Positions 5,778 to 14,541 of a stretch of 37,651 bases of DNA are shown piece by piece; the stretch's first letter is position 1, and every line of letters starts with the position of its first letter. The position numbers and the translations under genes are program-made. The notes under the pieces are model-generated. The model did no database searches. It saw nothing but the letters and a program-made list of their open reading frames with translations, and was not told the origin of the DNA. Source of the stretch: Candidatus Omnitrophota bacterium (lineage in GTDB: Bacteria > Omnitrophota > Gorgyraeia > Zapsychrales > Fredricksoniimonadaceae); NCBI GenBank assembly GCA_013287965.1, contig JABDCU010000016.1, positions 1 through 37,651 of the forward strand, given 5' to 3'.

Positions 5778-8665
5778 TTTAATGGTGATTTCCAGATCTC
5801 TTTTAGTTCATCAATACGGGCATTGATCACCGGCTGGTCGTGGAGCCCATAGACAACAAACTCCGGGCTTGCTTCAACTGTGCCGATCTTGGCAAAAGCG
5901 ATGCCTTTGAATATTTTGGCCAACGCTTTTTCATGTACAGGTGAAACTTCCGCTAGAAAGCGTGAATTGCTTTCTGAAAAAAGAAGAATATCTTCCCGCC
6001 GTTGTTTGCCTTTATAAGGCAGTTTCTTTAATAAGACCGTTGCTCCCAAGCCGCCGGCAAAAGCCATTTCCGCCAAAGCCACTGCTGCCCCGCCTTCAGA
6101 GCAATCATGCAAGGACGCTATCAAGCCTGCTTTGTTTGCTTTCTCAATGGCCTTATACGTTTTAACAGCCATTTTAAAATTGACCTGCGGCGCATTGGTG
6201 CCCAGTTGTCCTAAATTTTCCAGATAGATCGATCCGCCCAACTCATCAAAGGTGGTGCCGATCGCGTAAATGCTGTTGCCTGCTTTTTTAAGGTCCATGG
6301 TGACACTTTTCCCCACATCATCGACGATACCGATGGCAGAGATCAAAATAGTCCCCGGGATCGCAAGGCTTTTGCCTTTATGCGTATATTCATTGTATAA
6401 ACTGTCCTTACCTGAAATAAACGGCGTTCCAAAAGCCAATGCTGCTTTATAACAACCTTGGGCACAGCGCACCAAGGACCCCAAACGGTCAGGCTTGTCC
6501 GGATTGCCCCAGCAAAAATTATCAAGAAGGGCGATGCGTTCCAAAGACCCTCCCACGGCGATGATCTGGCGGATCGCTTCATCAATACAGGAAGCAGCCA
6601 TGCCCAATGGGTCGATCATGCCGTAGCGCACATTGATCCCGTTAGAAACCGCAATGCCGCGCTTGGAATCCAGACGGCCGCGGATCACCGCGGCATCTGA
6701 AGGGCCATCCGTAGATGGTCCGACCAGGGGCTTGACCACGCTGGTGCCCTGCACTTCATGGTCATAGACGCGGATAATGCTTTCTTTGGAAGCCACATTG
6801 TAATGGCTTAAGGCCGAGCATAAACTTTCCGTCAGGTCCTGATTGCTCTTAGGCAAATTTTCTTTTTTCAAAACAGGTTTTTGATAAACCGCTTCCTTGA
6901 TCGTCTTGGGCAAACCATCATGGATAAAGCGCATGTCCAGGTCAGCGACTTGCTGGCCGTGGAAGAACAATTGCAAACGGCCGGATCCGTCGAACTCGCC
7001 TAACACGGTCGCCTCAACATTCTCATCCGCAAAAACTTTTAAAAGGGCTTCAATATGAACAGGAGGCACGGACATGACCATGCGCTCTTGTGATTCAGAG
7101 ATCCAAATTTCATGATATTTAAGTCCCTGGTATTTAAGAGGAGCCCTGTCCAGGTCAACGCGCGCACCGGTCTTTTCACCCATTTCCCCGACGGCGGAAG
7201 AAAATCCGCCTGCCCCGCAATCGGTAATGGCGGAATACAGGCCAGCCTCACGCGCTTTGAGCAGAGCATCCTGCACTTTTTTCTCTTCAATAGGGTTCCC
7301 TATTTGTACTGCACCCGAAGAAACTGTCTGGGAATCTCCGGTCAACTCTCCCGAAGAAAACGTAGCACCATGAATACCGTCGCGCCCAGTACGTCCGCCA
7401 ACAGCCACGATCAAATCGCCCTTGCTGACGCGTTTGATCTCTTTGCCCTTAGGGATCAAGCCAATATTACCGCAAAAAACCAGCGGGTTACCTGCAAAAT
7501 GTTCATCAAACACAATGGCGCCATTGACCGTCGGAATGCCCATCTTATTACCGTAATCACGCACCCCGGAAACGACGCCTTTCATGACCCGTTTGGGATG
7601 CAAGGCGCCTGAAGGCAAGCTTGACGCTGACATATCAGGAGGCGCGAAACAAAACACGTCGGTGTTGCACAAAGGCTTGGCCGCCAGGCCCGTGCCTAAA
7701 GTGTCCCGAATAACACCGCCGACACCGGTATTGGCCCCGCCGAATGGCTCCAGGGCAGAAGGATGATTATGGGTCTCAACTTTAAAACAAACATTATAAT
7801 CTTTGTCAAAAGCAATGACCCCGGCGTTGTCGTGAAAGACCGAGACGCACCATTTCTTATTTAATTTCACGGTGACCGCGGCAATGGTGGTCTTAAAAAG
7901 GCTGCGGATGATCTGTGGCTTTCCGGTTTTGTCTTCACGGTAACGGATCACGCCTCGAAAAGTCTTATGGCGGCAATGCTCGCTCCAGGTCTGGGCAATG
8001 GTCTCTAATTCAACATCCGTCGGGTTGCGTCCTTCTTTTTTAAAATGACTTTGAGTGGCCTTCATCTCATCCAAATTTAAATACAGCTGGCCGCTTTTAG
8101 AAATTTCGGAAAGTTTTTTGTCATTGGCGCCTAACAAATCCACGATCATCACATCAAATTTAGACGCGGATGGGGCTGCTATCCCAAGCGTTGCCGGGAC
8201 ATGCGACGGGTCTTTGACCACGTGCTGGATGAGCTTATTCATCAGGACACGGGTCGTGATTGATTCTAATTGTTTGGCGGAAATTTTGCCATGGATATGG
8301 TATTGCCTGGCCGTGCGCACAGCGCTGATGCCTGTCACGCCGAGGTCACGAATGCCTTTGATCGTGGAAGCTTCCACAGGGTCCATGACACCGGGATTAT
8401 AAGCGATCTCAACAACGTGATGGTCAGCTGACTGCAGGGGAAGTTTTAGATCAAAGCTGTATTGCTCGACGATCTGGTCAACCAGGAGTTCGTCGCCGAT
8501 GCGCTTGATCTCGTCGCGGCTGATCTGGCCTTCCAGCAGGAAAACGGACACGACACGCACTTGGGGCATCTCACTTAAGCCCAAATCGGTAATGTCACGG
8601 GCAATGGACAGTCCTTGTGTGTCGAGGGTCCCATCCCTTTGTTTGACTTCAACGCGCCAGATCAT
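5774..8665 (-). CDS. purL: FGAM synthase, PurS-PurS-PurL fusion
   Basis: 963 residues, about 220 longer than a stand-alone small PurL. Residues 1-75 and about 84-150 are two tandem PurS-like domains. Each has the VxVKxRxGxLDxxG-type strand, a xxDLGLxxVxxVRxxxxxxxxG centre and a final LLVDQIVEQY or LMNKLIQHVV helix. The synthetase follows: SEHCRHKTF (228-234, active-site His), VETHNHPSALEPFGGANTGVGG (metal/FGAR site) and DGIHGATFSSGEL. A second AIRS-type half contains LVGPSTDGPSDAAVIRG. It makes FGAM using ammonia from PurQ. PurS normally exists as a separate small dimeric bridge between PurQ and PurL; a covalent pair could replace that dimer. The start overlaps the purC stop by one base (TAATG). 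Confidence 0.95.
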   Translation of the reverse strand: MIWRVEVKQRDGTLDTQGLSIARDITDLGLSEMPQVRVVSVFLLEGQISRDEIKRIGDELLVDQIVEQYSFDLKLPLQSADHHVVEIAYNPGVMDPVEASTIKGIRDLGVTGISAVRTARQYHIHGKISAKQLESITTRVLMNKLIQHVVKDPSHVPATLGIAAPSASKFDVMIVDLLGANDKKLSEISKSGQLYLNLDEMKATQSHFKKEGRNPTDVELETIAQTWSEHCRHKTFRGVIRYREDKTGKPQIIRSLFKTTIAAVTVKLNKKWCVSVFHDNAGVIAFDKDYNVCFKVETHNHPSALEPFGGANTGVGGVIRDTLGTGLAAKPLCNTDVFCFAPPDMSASSLPSGALHPKRVMKGVVSGVRDYGNKMGIPTVNGAIVFDEHFAGNPLVFCGNIGLIPKGKEIKRVSKGDLIVAVGGRTGRDGIHGATFSSGELTGDSQTVSSGAVQIGNPIEEKKVQDALLKAREAGLYSAITDCGAGGFSSAVGEMGEKTGARVDLDRAPLKYQGLKYHEIWISESQERMVMSVPPVHIEALLKVFADENVEATVLGEFDGSGRLQLFFHGQQVADLDMRFIHDGLPKTIKEAVYQKPVLKKENLPKSNQDLTESLCSALSHYNVASKESIIRVYDHEVQGTSVVKPLVGPSTDGPSDAAVIRGRLDSKRGIAVSNGINVRYGMIDPLGMAASCIDEAIRQIIAVGGSLERIALLDNFCWGNPDKPDRLGSLVRCAQGCYKAALAFGTPFISGKDSLYNEYTHKGKSLAIPGTILISAIGIVDDVGKSVTMDLKKAGNSIYAIGTTFDELGGSIYLENLGQLGTNAPQVNFKMAVKTYKAIEKANKAGLIASLHDCSEGGAAVALAEMAFAGGLGATVLLKKLPYKGKQRREDILLFSESNSRFLAEVSPVHEKALAKIFKGIAFAKIGTVEASPEFVVYGLHDQPVINARIDELKEIWKSPLK

Positions 8666-9369
8666 TATTGGGTGACTCTGCGTAATACTTCCTGATAGGC
8701 CTCTTCGATATTACCCAAATCCCGACGGAAACGGTCTTTGTCAAGCTTATTGCCTGTACCGACTTCCCACAAACGGCAGGTGTCAGGAGAGATCTCATCA
8801 GCCAGGATAATATGATTGTTGATGCGGCCGAATTCTATTTTAAAATCGATCAATTCGATCTTCAAGTCCAGGAAGAATTTCTTTAAAACCTCATTGATCT
8901 TAAAGGCCAGTGCCGTGATCTTTTTGACTTCATCATCCGTGGCAAAATTCAAGGCACGGATATGGTATTCATTGACCTGCGGATCGCCTAAGGCATCATT
9001 CTTGTAACAGAATTCCAGCGTCGGGCAGGACAAATTCGCCCCTTCGGCCAGTCCCAGCAAACGGCACAAAGAACCGGCCGCGCGGTTGCGGACAATGACT
9101 TCCAGGGGAACGATCTCAACACGCTTGACTAACATCTCACGGTCGTTGAGCCATTGGACAAAATGGGTCTCAATGCCCTTGGCTTTCAAGTGTTCAAAGA
9201 TCTTGGAGGCGATCCCGTTATTCATGATGCCCTTCTCGGCGATCGTGCCCCGCTTCTGGGCATTGAAGGCGGTCGCGTCATCTTTGAAATATTGGATCAG
9301 CGAGGCCGGGTCCTCGGTGGTGTAGAGGATCTTGGCCTTGCCTTCGTATATTTTGTCTAATTTCTGCAT
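8665..9369 (-). CDS. purC: SAICAR synthetase
   Basis: 234 residues, typical bacterial PurC length. It joins aspartate to CAIR with ATP. Landmarks are IYEGKAKILYTTEDP at the N-terminus (ATP site), IVRNRAAGSLCRLLG, LIDFKIEFGR and the signature DEISPDTCRLW. Six nucleotides separate it from purB upstream, and its stop overlaps the purL start. No anomalies seen. Confidence 0.97.
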   Translation of the reverse strand: MQKLDKIYEGKAKILYTTEDPASLIQYFKDDATAFNAQKRGTIAEKGIMNNGIASKIFEHLKAKGIETHFVQWLNDREMLVKRVEIVPLEVIVRNRAAGSLCRLLGLAEGANLSCPTLEFCYKNDALGDPQVNEYHIRALNFATDDEVKKITALAFKINEVLKKFFLDLKIELIDFKIEFGRINNHIILADEISPDTCRLWEVGTGNKLDKDRFRRDLGNIEEAYQEVLRRVTQ

Positions 9370-9375
9370 CTTCTT

Positions 9376-10671
9376 TTATTTTATACCCGCCTGTTTAAAG
9401 ATCTTATCGCGGTGACGGATGTAGTACTTAATGTCAAAGCACGCATTGATCTCATTTTGCGATAAATACTTGCGTACCCGGCGATCGCGGAACAGCACAT
9501 CTTTGAATTCCGTGCTTTCCTGCCAGACCTGCATGGCCGCGGCCTGGATGATCTCATAAGCAGCGTCGCGCGTGAGGCCTTTTTTCATCAATTCCAAAAG
9601 GATGCGCTGGGAATAGATCAGCCCGCGGGTCTTGGAAAGGTTCGCGATCATGTTTTTGGGATAGACCAAAAGCCCCTCGATGATCGGGATGAATTTATTA
9701 AGCATGTAATTAAGCGCTATCGTTGAATCGGGCAAAATCACGCGCTCCGCCGAGGAATGGCTGATATCGCGCTCATGCCAGAGGTTCATGTTCTCTAAAG
9801 CCACGATGGAATTAGCACGCAAAATGCGCGACAGACCGCAGATGCGCTCGCAGGTCACGGGATTGCGCTTATGCGGCATGGCGGATGAGCCGATCTGGCC
9901 TTTGAAAAAAGGCTCTTCCACTTCCAAAAGCTCTGTTTTTTGCAGGGCCCTGATCTCGGAGGCAAATTTTTCCAAGGAAGAACCGATAATGGCCAGGACC
10001 ATGACATAATGGGCATGAGGATCACGCTGGATGATCTGGGTGGCCACATTCGCCGGCTTTAAATTCAACTGCTGGCAAACATACTCTTCCACCGATGGGT
10101 CAATATTGGCATAGGTGCCCACAGCACCCGACAATTTACCATAACGCATGCCTTCACGGGCCGCCTGCAGGCGCTCCAAATTACGGTTCATCTCGTCGAA
10201 CCAGATGGCCATTTTCAGGCCAAAGGTGGTCGGCTCCGCGTGCACGCCGTGGGTGCGGGCGATGCATACCGCGTCTTTATACTTTTTGGCCTTGTCTTTA
10301 AGTGCCGCTAAAAGTTTTTTAATATCAGCGATCAAAATATCCGCCGCTTCAACACATTGCAGCGACAGGGATGTGTCCAAGAGGTCTGATGAGGTCATGC
10401 CCATATGCAGATACTGGGCTTCCGGCCCCAGGCTTTGGCCAACGCTTTGGATAAAAGCCACCACATCGTGTTTGGTGCGTTCTTCAAGACGGCGCACTTC
10501 TTCAAGGTCAAATTTAGCATTCTTGCGGATCTTTTCCATGGCAGCTTTGGGGATAACGCCTGACTTGGTCATGGATTCACAAGATAACACTTCGATCTTA
10601 AGCATAATTTCCATTTTATGCTCATCAGACCAAATGCGGCTCATCTTTGAAAGGGAATAACGGTCGATCAT
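9376..10671 (-). CDS. purB: Adenylosuccinate lyase
   Basis: 431 residues, fumarase/aspartase superfamily. It cleaves SAICAR to AICAR and adenylosuccinate to AMP, releasing fumarate in both steps. The family signature SSAMPHKRNP is present (residues about 260-270), with the upstream catalytic region MGMTSSDLLDTS and the THGVHAEPTTFG loop. First gene of the purine block: AAGGAG at 10679-10684 precedes the ATG at 10671, and a strong promoter lies about 60 nt upstream. Confidence 0.97.
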   Translation of the reverse strand: MIDRYSLSKMSRIWSDEHKMEIMLKIEVLSCESMTKSGVIPKAAMEKIRKNAKFDLEEVRRLEERTKHDVVAFIQSVGQSLGPEAQYLHMGMTSSDLLDTSLSLQCVEAADILIADIKKLLAALKDKAKKYKDAVCIARTHGVHAEPTTFGLKMAIWFDEMNRNLERLQAAREGMRYGKLSGAVGTYANIDPSVEEYVCQQLNLKPANVATQIIQRDPHAHYVMVLAIIGSSLEKFASEIRALQKTELLEVEEPFFKGQIGSSAMPHKRNPVTCERICGLSRILRANSIVALENMNLWHERDISHSSAERVILPDSTIALNYMLNKFIPIIEGLLVYPKNMIANLSKTRGLIYSQRILLELMKKGLTRDAAYEIIQAAAMQVWQESTEFKDVLFRDRRVRKYLSQNEINACFDIKYYIRHRDKIFKQAGIK

Positions 10672-10724
10672 GAATTTACTCCTTCTGGACTCTGTTTCTT
10701 GGTAGGAAAATTTAAAAGCGGATT

Positions 10725-10753
10725 ACTATAACAGAGAAAAATTCTGCGGTCAA
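10725..10753 (-). promoter_or_regulatory. Sigma70-type promoter for the purB-purC-purL-purQ block
   Basis: On the minus strand: -35 TTGACC (10748-10753), exact 17-nt spacer, -10 TATAGT (10725-10730). The predicted start is about 45 nt ahead of the purB ATG. I saw no clear PurR-like operator or purine riboswitch fold in the leader. Confidence 0.7.
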
Positions 10754-10774
10754 CTTAAAAAACTCTAAAATAAT

Positions 10775-10801
10775 GTAACTTATTGATAAATATATAGTTA
10801 C
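10775..10801 (-). terminator. Possible terminator after the DUF2059 gene
   Basis: On the minus strand a weak 6-bp hairpin (GTAACT ... AGTTAC) is followed by an AT-rich tract and then TTTTTT. It is weak and AU-rich; it may simply insulate the DUF2059 gene from the purB promoter. Confidence 0.3.
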
Positions 10802-10811
10802 GTTTGTGGTA

Positions 10812-11435
10812 TTACTGCCCTTGCTTGACCTCCGGGAACTTTTCTTCCATATATTTTACACTCTCTCCGACACTTTCTTTCATCAGCTCAGGGATGGTGC
10901 CTATTAATTTCTGGCCTTCAGGAGAACCATAAAAAGCAATGAACGCCTTTAGATCATCAGATGTGAAATTACGGTCATATATAGGAAGCAGGCGTTCGAT
11001 GATCTCATCAACCTTGACACGCTGACGGATCTTTTGGGCTTCATCCGGTTTTTCTTTTTGGATCTGCTGGATCATCAATTCAAAATTATTGGTCAGCGCC
11101 TGACGGGTCCCAAAAACATCAATGAATTTCAGGATCAACTCTTTTTTGTCCGGATCTATCCCGCCTGCCGCGGGTGCGGGTACGGCAGTTTCCGGCGCAG
11201 GCGCAACAGCTTCCGGCTGCGCGGCAGCCGCGGCAAAAGATTTGCCGTCAATGTCCTTGATCTCGTCCGCGTAATAGGTCATGGTCACGCCGTCCACACT
11301 GATCTGGAGACTCTTGGCATCTTGCTTGATGATGTCGCCCTGCACGACACGCCCATCGTTAAGATTGACTGTCGCCGCAAAAGCAACCCCCCAACACAAG
11401 AACATCATCATGACCATCATTCCCAAAACACGCAT
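10812..11435 (-). CDS. Exported DUF2059 protein with small N-terminal beta domain
   Basis: 207 residues. Residues 1-20 are a signal peptide (MMVMMMFLCWGVAFA, cleavage near AFA-A). Residues about 22-65 form a small beta module (VNLNDGRVVQGDIIKQD... YYADEIKDIDG). An Ala/Pro linker (about 68-92) follows. The C-terminal DUF2059-like helical domain contains FIDVFGTRQALTNNF and the diagnostic FTSDDLKAFIAFYGSPEGQK. DUF2059 function is not established; the protein should be periplasmic. The N-terminal module resembles that of the exported protein at 31536-32075. Divergent from the polyprenyl synthetase, with 62 nt between. Confidence 0.82.
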   Translation of the reverse strand: MRVLGMMVMMMFLCWGVAFAATVNLNDGRVVQGDIIKQDAKSLQISVDGVTMTYYADEIKDIDGKSFAAAAAQPEAVAPAPETAVPAPAAGGIDPDKKELILKFIDVFGTRQALTNNFELMIQQIQKEKPDEAQKIRQRVKVDEIIERLLPIYDRNFTSDDLKAFIAFYGSPEGQKLIGTIPELMKESVGESVKYMEEKFPEVKQGQ

Positions 11436-11461
11436 AAGACCCTCTTTCTTTAAAGGAATAT

Positions 11462-11490
11462 TTGAGATAATTTAAGAGCTATGATACACT
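11462..11490 (+). promoter_or_regulatory. Promoter of polyprenyl synthetase, probably leaderless
   Basis: -35-like TTGAGA (11462-11467), 17-nt spacer, -10-like TACACT (11485-11490). The GTG start at 11498 lies 8 nt beyond the -10, where transcription should begin, and there is no Shine-Dalgarno sequence before it. Confidence 0.45.
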
Positions 11491-11497
11491 ATCCGCC

Positions 11498-12580
11498 GTG
11501 ATAGAGCAAATACGAAAAAATATCGATAAAAGCTTGAGCCAGTTTCTTGACACGGTCAAGAAAGACTATAAGCTGCATTTGGTCTCGCCTTTATTGTTTG
11601 AAAGCATCCGCGAATTCACCTTGCGGGAAGGCAAGCGCCTGCGCCCCCTGCTTTTAGTCCTGACCTATAAAGGTTACGCGCCTGCCTCCAAAAAGATCTC
11701 CCGCAAACTTTATAACGCGTCCACCTGCATGGAATTCCTGCATAATTTCATGCTGATCCATGACGATATCATCGACCGCTCGGACCTGCGCCGCGGCAAA
11801 CCCACCATGCACAAAATTTTAGCTCACACGGTAAAAACCAATGACCCTGATAAATTAGGCATTGACTTGGGGATCATCGCCGGGGACATTGTGTACGCGC
11901 TGGCCATCGACGCGTTCTTGTCCATTGACGAGCCCTCCGAGCGCAAAGAACGGGCCCTTAAATATTTCATACAGACCGCGGCCTTTACCGCCATGGGAGA
12001 ATTCATTGACACTGTCAGCGGGGTCAAGCCTGTCCAGGACGTTGATGAAAAAGAAGTTTTCCTCAATTACACGCTTAAGACCGCGCGCTACACCTTTGAC
12101 TGCCCCATGGTCACCGGTGCGATCCTGGCCGGCGCCAAGGACAAAGAGATCAAAAAGATCTCGCGCTTCGGCATCCTCATCGGCCAGGCGTTCCAGGTCC
12201 AGGATGATATTATCGGGATCTTTGAGACAGAAGCTAATATAGGGAAGTCTATCTTAAGCGACCTGGCGGAAGGTAAAAAAACACTGTTGGTCACCCACGC
12301 CTTTAGCGTACTGAAGGGAAAAGCTAAAGCAGAATTCTTAAAGATCTTTACCAAAAAAACCAAGACCCTCAAAGACCTGGAAACCGTTAAAAAGATCTTT
12401 GTGAAGACCAAAAGCCTCGACTACGCCCTTAAAGCCATTCATTCACGTCTAAGTGAAGCACAAAAGATCCTCAACAGCCTTCAGATGAATGAAGAATATC
12501 GCGGACTGCTTAAAAACTCCCTCTTAAAACTTTTCAATCACTCTCAACGGATCGCCGCGTCATATCAATCGGCTGGATAA
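11498..12580 (+). CDS. Polyprenyl (isoprenyl) diphosphate synthase
   Basis: 360 residues from a GTG start; the upstream ATG at 11481 runs into a stop at once. It is a trans-isoprenyl diphosphate synthase that condenses IPP with an allylic diphosphate. The first aspartate-rich motif is DDIIDRSDLRRG (D89, D90, D93) and the second is QDDIIG (D236, D237, with Gly in place of the last Asp). GKRLRP binds IPP. Phe at the fifth position before the first motif suggests a short product (C15-C20), which is inference. It lacks a Shine-Dalgarno site and sits right after a -10-like box. Its last 21 nt overlap the 3' end of hemW, which is convergent. Confidence 0.9.
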   Translation: MIEQIRKNIDKSLSQFLDTVKKDYKLHLVSPLLFESIREFTLREGKRLRPLLLVLTYKGYAPASKKISRKLYNASTCMEFLHNFMLIHDDIIDRSDLRRGKPTMHKILAHTVKTNDPDKLGIDLGIIAGDIVYALAIDAFLSIDEPSERKERALKYFIQTAAFTAMGEFIDTVSGVKPVQDVDEKEVFLNYTLKTARYTFDCPMVTGAILAGAKDKEIKKISRFGILIGQAFQVQDDIIGIFETEANIGKSILSDLAEGKKTLLVTHAFSVLKGKAKAEFLKIFTKKTKTLKDLETVKKIFVKTKSLDYALKAIHSRLSEAQKILNSLQMNEEYRGLLKNSLLKLFNHSQRIAASYQSAG

Positions 12581-13648
12581 TTCATCCAGGACCAGGCGGC
12601 CCTGATCAGTGGTTTTCAAATTCCCCTTCTCAAGTGATAAAAATCCATCCTTGATCCATGTTTGGACCAGCCCTGCTTTGGCTGAAGGGACTAAATCCCA
12701 CGGGACCCCTTCATTCATCCTTAAACCAAACAATACTTTTTCCATTGATAGCTGGGTGTCCGTTAAATCTTCAAAACCCTCTATGACCTGCTCTCCTTTA
12801 CCGGCTTTTTGCATATACTCCTGCAAGTTGGACGTGTTCCAGTAACGCCGTTGGCCGTCAAAGCCATGGGCGCCCACGCCCAGACCAATATACGGCGCCC
12901 CAAGCCAGTAATTCTTGTTATGCGCGGACTCAAAGCTCGATGCCCTGGAAAAATTACTTACCTCGTATTGCTTAAAATCATACTCATTTAAAATACGCGC
13001 GATCAGCAAATAATGTCCGGCTAATTTTTCATCATCATCCAATTTCATCTGTGTAGCATGAAAACGACTATTGGGTTCAATGGTCAAGGTATACAAAGAC
13101 AAATGTTCGCTGGCCATGCCGGCAATGGCGCGCGCGTCTTCTTCCAATTCCTCTTTTGTTTCTCCGGGAAACGCGTACATTAGGTCCAAATTAATATTAG
13201 TGAAACCTGACTCGCGCAAAATGCGATACGCCTCTTTGACCATGCGCGCATCATGATTCCTCCCTAAGAATTTTAAATACCTGTCATTCATGGATTGCAC
13301 ACCAAGACTGACGCGATTAAATCCTTGTGCCTTTAAAAATCGCGCCTTGGATAAATTAATGCTCTCCGGATTTGCTTCAATGGTGATCTCAATATCACTT
13401 TGAAGTGAGAAATTATTTTTAATTGCATCCATTAAAACATTTAAATGATCTTCATCCAGCATGCTTGGCGTGCCCCCGCCAAAATAAATAGTTTTAAGCG
13501 CCTGCCCCTTATTTTTTCTCATTTCATGGACAAGCGCGTTTACATATTCTTCCCGTCGGTGTTCCTGTCCCACCGCTATCACGAATGAACAGAACAGGCA
13601 TTTGCGGCTGCAGAACGGAATGTGGACATATAATGATGATGTCTTCAT
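12560..13648 (-). CDS. hemW: Radical SAM HemW-like heme chaperone
   Basis: 362 residues. The radical SAM cluster motif is C13-x3-C17-x2-C20 (PFCSRKCLFCSF), and the SAM-binding GGGTPSML and EANPES segments match HemW. These proteins were long misnamed oxygen-independent coproporphyrinogen oxidases but bind heme and lack the HemN N-terminal extension, as here. The C-terminal half (NYWLGAPYIGLGVGAHGFDG, then a winged-helix-like tail) is also typical. The ATG is divergent from the micropeptide gene. An AT-rich tract lies upstream and no clear promoter was chosen for this strand. Confidence 0.9.
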   Translation of the reverse strand: MKTSSLYVHIPFCSRKCLFCSFVIAVGQEHRREEYVNALVHEMRKNKGQALKTIYFGGGTPSMLDEDHLNVLMDAIKNNFSLQSDIEITIEANPESINLSKARFLKAQGFNRVSLGVQSMNDRYLKFLGRNHDARMVKEAYRILRESGFTNINLDLMYAFPGETKEELEEDARAIAGMASEHLSLYTLTIEPNSRFHATQMKLDDDEKLAGHYLLIARILNEYDFKQYEVSNFSRASSFESAHNKNYWLGAPYIGLGVGAHGFDGQRRYWNTSNLQEYMQKAGKGEQVIEGFEDLTDTQLSMEKVLFGLRMNEGVPWDLVPSAKAGLVQTWIKDGFLSLEKGNLKTTDQGRLVLDELSSRLI

Positions 13649-13670
13649 AAAAAATTTATAAAAAAAATTT

Positions 13671-13698
13671 TTGCATATAAAGAAATTAATGTTAATAT
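13671..13698 (+). promoter_or_regulatory. Promoter of the lysine-rich micropeptide gene
   Basis: -35 TTGCAT (13671-13676), 16-nt spacer, -10 TAATAT (13693-13698), lying in an AT-rich divergent region next to hemW. The start codon is about 30 nt downstream of the predicted transcript start. Confidence 0.6.
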
Positions 13699-13735
13699 CT
13701 TAGTAACAAATCAATCTTTAAGAAAGGAGCTACAC

Positions 13736-13783
13736 ATGGCTACCAAGAAAAAAGCAAAAAAGAAAACAGCTAAGAAGAAATAA
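13736..13783 (+). CDS. 15-residue lysine-rich micropeptide
   Basis: A complete small gene reading MATKKKAKKKTAKKK and then TAA: ten Lys, with only Ala and Thr as spacers. The ATG is preceded by a strong ribosome site, AAGAAAGGAGC (13720-13730), about 5 nt away. A consensus-like promoter lies upstream and a stem-loop with T-rich flank follows within 30 nt, so this is a self-contained transcription unit of roughly 140 nt. The composition resembles the lysine/alanine tails of histone H1-like bacterial proteins, suggesting nucleic-acid or ribosome binding (inference). Alternatives: an attenuator leader peptide (nothing co-oriented follows) or a small RNA with chance coding capacity. Confidence 0.65.
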   Translation: MATKKKAKKKTAKKK

Positions 13784-13808
13784 CTGCTGTTTGTTCATGC
13801 ATTTTCAT

Positions 13809-13842
13809 AAAACCCTTTGATAGATTGACCTCAGAGGGTTTT
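13809..13842 (+). terminator. Stem-loop terminator after micropeptide gene
   Basis: AAAACCCTTTGA (13809-13820) pairs with TCAGAGGGTTTT (13831-13842), 12 bp with one G-U, loop of 10. The 3' arm ends in four T. It lies at the convergent boundary with tatC and may serve both strands; the tatC stop codon is inside it. Confidence 0.75.
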
Positions 13843-14541
13843 ATGTTTGTAGAAAAACTTCACGAAAACGATCCCCACCTCATACAAGATCATCAGCGGA
13901 ACAGCCAGTATCAGCATGGATATGATGTCCGGCGGGGCCAGGATGGCCGCGACGATCAAAATAATAATAATGGCGTGCTGCCTTTTTTGGCGTAAATATT
14001 CCGGCGAGGCGATGCCGATCTTCGCCAAAAAAGCCAAGATCAGCGGAAGCTCAAAAGCCACCCCGAAAGCCACGATCATGTGCCCTAAAAATCCTAAATA
14101 ATTCTTTACCGTGACCATCGGTATCAAGGACGCCGAGGCAAAACTCATCAGGAATTTATAGGCCCTAGGCACGGCCACGAAATACGCGAACGCCCCTCCC
14201 GAGAGGAAAAACAATAATGACAGGGGCGCGAAGACCAAAACGAATTTTTTCTCGGAAGGCCTGAGGGCGCCGCCCACAAAGGCCCATATCTGATAAACAA
14301 TATAGGGTGATGCAATAAGTAAGGCCATGACTGCCCCTAATGTCATGTAAGCTGAAAACGCGTCAACAGGAGCTGTAAAGACCAAATGGCCGGCAGGGGC
14401 TATGACAGCAGGGATGAGTTTGCCGATGAAATTGTAACAAAGGCAAAAGGCAAGGACAAAAGCGCCCGCGGATTTGATCAGCCGCGAGCGCAGTTCTTCT
14501 ATGTGCTTAAAAAAAGACTGGAGTAAAGAATTAAAATTCAC
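13831..14541 (-). CDS. tatC: Sec-independent translocase subunit TatC
   Basis: 236 residues with about six membrane segments. The conserved N-terminal cytosolic motif FFKHIEELRSRLI marks TatC, which binds twin-arginine signal peptides. Other family features are YQIWAFVGGALRPSEKKF and FGVAFELPLILAFL. The GTG at 14541 overlaps the tatA stop (GTGA), so the two are co-translated. The GTG rather than an internal Met is preferred because the E-E-L-R-S-R helix must be complete. Confidence 0.95.
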   Translation of the reverse strand: MNFNSLLQSFFKHIEELRSRLIKSAGAFVLAFCLCYNFIGKLIPAVIAPAGHLVFTAPVDAFSAYMTLGAVMALLIASPYIVYQIWAFVGGALRPSEKKFVLVFAPLSLLFFLSGGAFAYFVAVPRAYKFLMSFASASLIPMVTVKNYLGFLGHMIVAFGVAFELPLILAFLAKIGIASPEYLRQKRQHAIIIILIVAAILAPPDIISMLILAVPLMILYEVGIVFVKFFYKHKTL

